From the NCBI GenBank assembly GCA_017473555.1, contig JAFUKO010000080.1:1-37921 (forward strand): a stretch of 37,921 nucleotides of DNA, given 5' to 3'. Positions 33,435 through 37,921 of the stretch are shown piece after piece. This DNA is from Ruminococcus sp. (GTDB lineage Bacteria; Bacillota; Clostridia; Oscillospirales; Acutalibacteraceae). The notes below the pieces were generated by a model. The model did not search any database and was not told the origin of the DNA. It saw only the letters and a list, made by a program, of their open reading frames with translations. Every line of letters begins with the position of its first letter. Position 1 is the stretch's first letter. The translations under genes and the position numbers were made by a program.

Positions 33435-34607
33435 TTAGAAATAACTTACTTTTATCTTTTTACCCATCTGTTTAAGGCACTTTGAAAGTTCCTCAACAAG
33501 ATTCATTTTTATATTGAAATTTATAGGCAAATCAGGATTCTGATGAGCAGGATTTACAGCTCTGCCTACGTAGAAGTTGATGTCTGTTGCCTCAACAAAC
33601 AGTAGACGACATATCAGAGAAGCACCATCTTCGCTGTAGTTCCAATGTTCATAGTGCTTATTTTCACCTAAGTAGTCCTTAGCATATTCAAGCACCTTGT
33701 TTACTGTGATAACACCTTCTGTTACTAAGTCAACACCTTCAATTTTAGCTATAGGTGGGACATCGCTTTTTTCAAATTTAAGAGTTGCAACCAGTGGCTT
33801 TCTTAAAAATTTTGATGCGATTGACGATGTTGTGCCGCCACAGATGATGTGCTTGCCTTCTTTAGAAAAGAAAAGTGACATCATTCGGTCAGCATCGTCA
33901 CGATTAGATGGTGGACCGAACAGCATATTCATCGGTTCTCTTTTTCTTATTTTAACAACACAAGCAGTTGCATCGTCACCTGGTTTGTGTCCGTAAAGCT
34001 CATTGCATTCGTCGACTAACATCGTTGAAAGAGTTTTTGCGGTATAACCAACCTGTGATAAAGCTTCCATAAAATCTATGATGTCTTCACGTTTCCATCC
34101 GAAGTTATACGCAATGCCGATTCCTGCATGAGGACAGCCGTCACTCATCATAACGAAGATATCGTTTTCCTGTAATTTGATTATAGACTTGTATATTTTT
34201 TTACCGCCTATATTCATTTCAGTCTTAGGATAATCCCAGTTCTTTTCGTTTCTAATGATAATGGCGTGGGGATTATCGTACTGAATAAGCTCAGCAGTTT
34301 GGTTGTTTTTTAGATGGATAATTGAAAATGTGGAATACGCAACTCCGCGTACTGAGCAAACAGGTAAAGTAGCGGCGATTGTTTCAACACATTCTTCAAG
34401 CGATAATCCTTCTGCAAGCATCGTCGAAATTATTTTTGAAGTAAGCGTAGAAAGAATACTGGCTTTTACGCCACTGCCCAAACCGTCTGATAGTACAATA
34501 ACCGTAGAGTCGTCACTAGGTTCTACGATGTCTACGTGATCACCGCAAAGTTGTTCACCGTGATGATTTATACTTTTATATCCGATTTCAGCACATAAAT
34601 CATTCAT
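33435..34607 (-). CDS. SpoIIE/PP2C-type phosphatase linked to HydS
   Basis: A 390-residue protein. Residues 1-220 form a SpoIIE-like metal-dependent Ser/Thr phosphatase with DGLGSG (41-46), MMSDGCPHAG (D155), and PGDDATACVV (D211, D212), the acidic residues that bind the two metals. Residues 225-390 are an additional domain (RDDADRMMSLFFS, CGGTTSSIASKFL) that I cannot assign. The start codon overlaps the HydS stop by 8 bases (ATGAATGA), which implies tight coupling. The phosphatase is probably the output of the H2/redox sensor, acting on an unknown phosphoprotein, perhaps an anti-sigma antagonist. Confidence 0.88.
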   Translation of the reverse strand: MNDLCAEIGYKSINHHGEQLCGDHVDIVEPSDDSTVIVLSDGLGSGVKASILSTLTSKIISTMLAEGLSLEECVETIAATLPVCSVRGVAYSTFSIIHLKNNQTAELIQYDNPHAIIIRNEKNWDYPKTEMNIGGKKIYKSIIKLQENDIFVMMSDGCPHAGIGIAYNFGWKREDIIDFMEALSQVGYTAKTLSTMLVDECNELYGHKPGDDATACVVKIRKREPMNMLFGPPSNRDDADRMMSLFFSKEGKHIICGGTTSSIASKFLRKPLVATLKFEKSDVPPIAKIEGVDLVTEGVITVNKVLEYAKDYLGENKHYEHWNYSEDGASLICRLLFVEATDINFYVGRAVNPAHQNPDLPINFNIKMNLVEELSKCLKQMGKKIKVSYF

Positions 34608-36279
34608 CAGTAATCGACTCCTTAAGTTTCGCTAAAGCGATTTTAGTTTCTGCTGCGGTTTCGCCCAGTAACGATGCGATTTCCTGAACAATTCTCATCT
34701 GTTTATCTACTACTTTATCAGCGACTTCTATAGTCTGTCTGCTAATATTTTCTTTTCTTTCGCGTTGAATTTCTTCATCAGTAACATCACGCATTATTCC
34801 GATGATGAGTCTTGAGTCTCTGTCATAGACAACAGTCTGCTCAACGTAACGCTTGTATTCGGCTAGATAGACTCTCTCGTCTCTTACTCCTCGTCCTGTA
34901 TCTCTGACTCTCATAAATACTGTTGGGTCAAGGATTCTTATAACCTGATCGCCTAAAACATCACTTGAACTACGGATGTTCATAATCTTCCTTGCGGCAT
35001 CATTTATCTGCTGAACCTCAAGCTGTTCGTTTAAAACAATAAGACCGTTTGGAGTGTTCTTGACGATTGTGTCGGAAAAGCTCTCAGCTTTATCTTTCAG
35101 GAAAGGTAAGCACATTGAGATTTCAGCTTTACCTTGGTATATAGCTATAGCTTTTTCACGACAGGTGTTGTATCCACACGAACCACAGTTGAGTTCCTGC
35201 GATGGCTTGAATTTGCCCATCTGACGGAGGATACCGTTTATTTCAAATTCAGAAGGGAGCTGTGAGTGCTTTTCTATGAACTCAAAGTTCTTTCTCAACT
35301 TATCACAAGAAGGCTGAGAAACCTCAAAATCTTTAGCTCCTGCGTACTGGGATATGCTTATGTAGTCTTTAACTGTGCTTGAACGGTGGTATTTTTCCAT
35401 AACAGGACCGCCGATACAGCTACCGACACAAGCTGACATCTCGATAAAGCACTTGTGAATTTTTCCGTTTTCTATATCTTTTAAAGCGTCAATACAGTTT
35501 TCTACTCCGTCTAAAGCCAGATAGGTGTATTCGCTGTTATCAAGCTCCATAGTTTTCAGAATACCGCCAGTAGTAGGGAAGAAGCGAGCACGACTGAAAA
35601 CATCGTTGTCTTTTTCCTTTTCGAGTTCTATATTTTCAGCTTTTAGCCATTCGGTCAATTCTTCGAAAGTCAGTACAGCATCAACTATACCCTTGTAGTG
35701 TTCTGCTTCGTCCTTTTTTGCAACACAAGGTCCGATGAATACGGTTTTTGCGTTGTGGTATCTATTCTTGATGTCCTGACAATGTGCCTGCATAGGGGAC
35801 ATAACATCTGCAAGATAATTAAGAGCAAACGGATAATGCTTTTGAATGAGCAGGTTGATAGAATGACAGCATGAAGAAATAATGATATCTCTGTCGTCCT
35901 CTTTAATCATTCTTTCGTACTCATTCTTTACAATAGTTGCACCAACTGCGGTTTCTTCGACGTCATAAAAACCAAGCTTTTTGAGTGCTTTACGCATTGA
36001 GTTAACACCAACACCGTCATAGTTTGCGATAAAAGATGGAGCTAAACTTGCAATAACAGGAGCACCGCTTTGTAAAAGTACCTTAACTTTTTCGGTTTCG
36101 TCTACGATTTCCTTTGCATTTTGAGGACAAACTACAAAACACTGACCGCAGAGAATACATTCATTCCCAATTATATGAGCTTGGTTTCCTGAAAATCTGA
36201 TAGCTTTAACGGGACAGTGACGAATACATTTGTAGCAGTTTTTACAGTTTGATTTTTTCAGTGTCAAACAATTAGCCAT
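34600..36279 (-). CDS. hydS: Sensory [FeFe]-hydrogenase HydS with PAS domain
   Basis: A 559-residue cytoplasmic sensor. It has two N-terminal [4Fe-4S] sites (CKNCYKCIRHCP and CILCGQCFVVCP), an H-cluster domain with L1 ISSCCHS (C137, C138), L2 IGPCVAKKDEAE (C185), and L3 MSACVGSCIGG (C284, C288), then a further Fe-S motif CGSCGYNTC (C365, C368, C373), a PAS domain (about 405-505), and a C-terminal helix. L1 has His where catalytic enzymes have Pro, and L3 has Ser between the Gly and Cys of GGC. These differences and the PAS output domain match the sensory group C type found with PP2C phosphatases in Ruminococcus albus. AAGGAG fixes the start. Confidence 0.88.
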   Translation of the reverse strand: MANCLTLKKSNCKNCYKCIRHCPVKAIRFSGNQAHIIGNECILCGQCFVVCPQNAKEIVDETEKVKVLLQSGAPVIASLAPSFIANYDGVGVNSMRKALKKLGFYDVEETAVGATIVKNEYERMIKEDDRDIIISSCCHSINLLIQKHYPFALNYLADVMSPMQAHCQDIKNRYHNAKTVFIGPCVAKKDEAEHYKGIVDAVLTFEELTEWLKAENIELEKEKDNDVFSRARFFPTTGGILKTMELDNSEYTYLALDGVENCIDALKDIENGKIHKCFIEMSACVGSCIGGPVMEKYHRSSTVKDYISISQYAGAKDFEVSQPSCDKLRKNFEFIEKHSQLPSEFEINGILRQMGKFKPSQELNCGSCGYNTCREKAIAIYQGKAEISMCLPFLKDKAESFSDTIVKNTPNGLIVLNEQLEVQQINDAARKIMNIRSSSDVLGDQVIRILDPTVFMRVRDTGRGVRDERVYLAEYKRYVEQTVVYDRDSRLIIGIMRDVTDEEIQRERKENISRQTIEVADKVVDKQMRIVQEIASLLGETAAETKIALAKLKESITDE

Positions 36280-36285
36280 ATCCCG

Positions 36286-36540
36286 TTACTCCTTTACAAA
36301 TTTACTTAAAACATTATCTTTGAAAAACTCTTTAAAGTTTTCCTTGGTAATACCTGTGTGGATATTATCATCAACCTGAACAGTTACACCAACGCGATTA
36401 CACTTGCCGATGCAGAAGCTACCGACAAGTGTAATTTCGTTTTCAAGATGATGTTCAGTGACTGCATTTTGTAACAGCTCCACAATCTCAGGTGAACCTT
36501 TGAGATGGCACGAGCTACCAACACAAACCTGAATTGTCAT
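36286..36540 (-). CDS. Thioredoxin-like [2Fe-2S] ferredoxin (copy 2)
   Basis: An 84-residue NuoE-type ferredoxin. Four Cys fit the cluster: C6 and C11 in CVGSSC, C43 and C47 in CIGKC. It resembles the preceding gene along its length (GSSCHxKGS start, C-terminal NxFFxxN), so the pair is a tandem duplication. It starts 1 base after the stop of copy 1 and ends 6 bases before HydS. A role in electron delivery to or from HydS or HydA2 is inferred. Confidence 0.88.
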   Translation of the reverse strand: MTIQVCVGSSCHLKGSPEIVELLQNAVTEHHLENEITLVGSFCIGKCNRVGVTVQVDDNIHTGITKENFKEFFKDNVLSKFVKE

Positions 36541-36541
36541 C

Positions 36542-36781
36542 TTAAATCTTTCCTTTTACATTTTTCTCAAAAAATTCATTAACTGTGTCAGGAGTTACAG
36601 AGAAGAACTCTTCATCAACAGTAACACATACACCCTGCTGACATTCACCCATACAGAATGTTCCCCCGAGTTCAACTTTATCTGAGAGGTCGTTTTTTGC
36701 TATGAGAGTCTGAAGCTGTTCAACAACCTGACGTGAACCTTTAATGTGACAAGAGCTACCAATACAAACAGTGATTTTCAT
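36542..36781 (-). CDS. Thioredoxin-like [2Fe-2S] ferredoxin (copy 1)
   Basis: A 79-residue paralogue of the gene after it, with C5 and C10 in CIGSSC and C42 and C46 in CMGEC. An extra Cys (QQGVC) follows. Such stand-alone NuoE-like domains accompany hydrogenases. It lies 19 bases after the phosphotransferase gene with a GGAGAT ribosome site. Confidence 0.88.
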   Translation of the reverse strand: MKITVCIGSSCHIKGSRQVVEQLQTLIAKNDLSDKVELGGTFCMGECQQGVCVTVDEEFFSVTPDTVNEFFEKNVKGKI

Positions 36782-36800
36782 TTTTATATCTCCTTATATC

Positions 36801-37550
36801 TTATTCGTAATCAACAACATCTACCCAAGAGAGTAGGAACTCACGTTCTTTTTCGTTACCCTTTACTGACTGTGAAGCCGCAACGATTGGCATCCATTTC
36901 TGAACGTACTGCTTAGCTGTGTTGCTCTTTTTGCAGAACAAATCAAGATACTTCTTTGCACCGTCAATGTCACCGTTAAGCCAGAATAAAAGATAAGTTC
37001 TGGCTACATCAGCTGAAGCATTACCCTGAGTAGCGTGTGACCAGTCTAAGATGAAAGGTGTGCCATCTTCAGAGATAATAATGTTAGATGGGTTGAAGTC
37101 GCCGTGACAAACTTTGTTGTGCTTTGGCATACCTTCTAAACGTGTGTGTAGGTCATATCGTGTAGTAGCATCAATATCAGATTTAGCAATTTTGCCGTTC
37201 ATCTTATCTTTGAGTTTGTTTAAGAGAGGACAGGTTTTTGAATGAACTTCAAGCTGTAAGTCAACGAGTAACTCAATATATTCGTTTTTCTTGTCTGGAT
37301 CTTCTTCCATAAGCTGAGCTAATGTTTTACCTTTGATATATTCACTGACAATAGCCCATTTGCCGTCTACCATAGTTACCTCAAGAACTTTTGGGATGTT
37401 AAGACCTGTTTGTTCAATTCTTGCCTGGTTAAGTGCTTCGTTTAGTACATCTGCTTTTGAATAATCTTCGTTAAATACTTTGATACATCTGTCACCATCA
37501 CGGTAGATAGTTTTAGTGTTTCTGACTGCTATAACTCTATCAAGTTTCAT
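36801..37550 (-). CDS. Aminoglycoside-phosphotransferase-like small-molecule kinase
   Basis: A 249-residue kinase-fold protein. The putative ATP-binding lysine is K24 in CIKVF, the catalytic loop is HGDFNPSN (H149, D151, N156), and the metal-binding Asp is D169 in ILDWS. The family includes antibiotic kinases, choline kinases and a TIGR02172-like group frequent in gut bacteria. No antibiotic can be assigned. GGGAGG precedes the ATG. It sits between adhE and the ferredoxin/HydS genes on the same strand with short gaps, so it is probably co-transcribed, an unexpected partner whose substrate is unknown. Confidence 0.82.
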   Translation of the reverse strand: MKLDRVIAVRNTKTIYRDGDRCIKVFNEDYSKADVLNEALNQARIEQTGLNIPKVLEVTMVDGKWAIVSEYIKGKTLAQLMEEDPDKKNEYIELLVDLQLEVHSKTCPLLNKLKDKMNGKIAKSDIDATTRYDLHTRLEGMPKHNKVCHGDFNPSNIIISEDGTPFILDWSHATQGNASADVARTYLLFWLNGDIDGAKKYLDLFCKKSNTAKQYVQKWMPIVAASQSVKGNEKEREFLLSWVDVVDYE

Positions 37551-37567
37551 TGCTATATCCTCCCTAA

Positions 37568-37921
37568 TTACGCTTTCTTACCCTTGCGATATGCTGTTTT
37601 GATTGCATCTGGTTTTGTTTCGATGATATCTCTTGCATTTGGCATTGATTTCTCATTAAAGTGCTTGCCGTAGTATGCGTTTAAGTACATCTGCTTGATT
37701 TCACTCATTAATGGGTAACGAGGGTTTGCACCTGTGCACTGGTCATCGAATGCCTGCTCAACCATATCGTCGAGTCTGTTTAAGAAGTCTTCTTCATCAA
37801 TGCCGTAGTCTTTGATTGTTTCTTTGATGCCGACCTGTGCTTTGAGGTCGTTGATAGCCTTGATGAGAGCTTCGAGCTTTTCCTCATCTGTGTTACCGCC
37901 TAAACCTAAAGCGTCAGCGAT
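37568..37921 (-). CDS. adhE: Bifunctional acetaldehyde/alcohol dehydrogenase AdhE, C-terminal end (partial)
   Basis: The last 117 residues of a gene that continues beyond the window. The frame is open from 37921, where it reads IADALGLGG. The segment AFDDQCTGANPRYPLMSEIK and the following YYG are typical of the C-terminus of AdhE, the iron-dependent alcohol dehydrogenase half of the acetyl-CoA to ethanol enzyme. The ATG at 37765 is internal and not a start. Only 17 bases separate it from the kinase gene, so ethanol formation and the HydS cluster may share a transcript. Confidence 0.92.
   Translation of the reverse strand: MADALGLGGNTDEEKLEALIKAINDLKAQVGIKETIKDYGIDEEDFLNRLDDMVEQAFDDQCTGANPRYPLMSEIKQMYLNAYYGKHFNEKSMPNARDIIETKPDAIKTAYRKGKKA

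Overview
The window (about 40% GC) looks like the chromosome of a gut or rumen clostridium of the Ruminococcus/Oscillospiraceae type. The clues are two secreted proteins ending in type I dockerin repeats, CBM26-like starch-binding modules and Thr/Pro linkers as in amylosome or cellulosome proteins, a CotH-kinase-like domain, a TPP-riboswitch thiamine operon, and an [FeFe]-hydrogenase/HydS/phosphatase cluster next to adhE of the kind known in Ruminococcus albus. Taxonomy is inferred from gene content; no 16S gene is present.

Layout: (1) 1-1002, 3' part of an acyl-CoA synthetase-like gene with an in-frame TGA near the left edge. (2) 1098-3821, a secreted tandem SGNH-hydrolase-like protein with a dockerin, closed by a strong terminator. 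(3) 4066-9101, a four-gene operon: FtsX-type ABC permease, ATPase, OmpR-type regulator and histidine kinase, a peptide-sensing/efflux layout. (4) 9184-16435, a complete thiamine operon behind a sigma-A-like promoter, a TPP riboswitch and an intrinsic terminator: thiS-thiF-thiG-thiH-thiE-HAD phosphatase-thiD-thiC-thiN. The last gene, thiN, is split by an in-frame TAG. (5) 16525-18655 (-), a second two-component system, divergent from (6) 18830-19765, a membrane-anchored protein with two lipocalin-like repeats. (7) 19852-29248, two exported proteins sharing an uncharacterised 'DGLPxVPPT' domain: one fused to a UGSC-like Cys-rich domain, the other a 2443-residue protein adding starch-binding-like modules, a CotH-like kinase domain, Ig-like repeats and a dockerin. 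This pair is the best candidate for an undescribed system. (8) 29249-30167, a gene-poor stretch with terminators, palindromes, tRNA-3'-end-like fragments and an ORF remnant, abutting a C-terminally shortened MocR-type regulator (30168-31256, -). (9) 31344-31847, an ECF transporter S component divergent from the MocR gene. (10) 31999-37921 (-), a co-directional block: adhE 3' end, a phosphotransferase-like gene, two thioredoxin-like [2Fe-2S] ferredoxins, HydS-type sensory hydrogenase with PAS domain, SpoIIE/PP2C phosphatase, and a ferredoxin-like [FeFe]-hydrogenase.

Working together: the thiamine operon supplies TPP, with the HAD phosphatase plus ThiN route inferred because no thiL is seen in this window. 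The hydrogenase block probably senses H2 or redox state through HydS and signals through the phosphatase to balance H2 and ethanol formation. The dockerin proteins are probably attached to extracellular scaffoldins.
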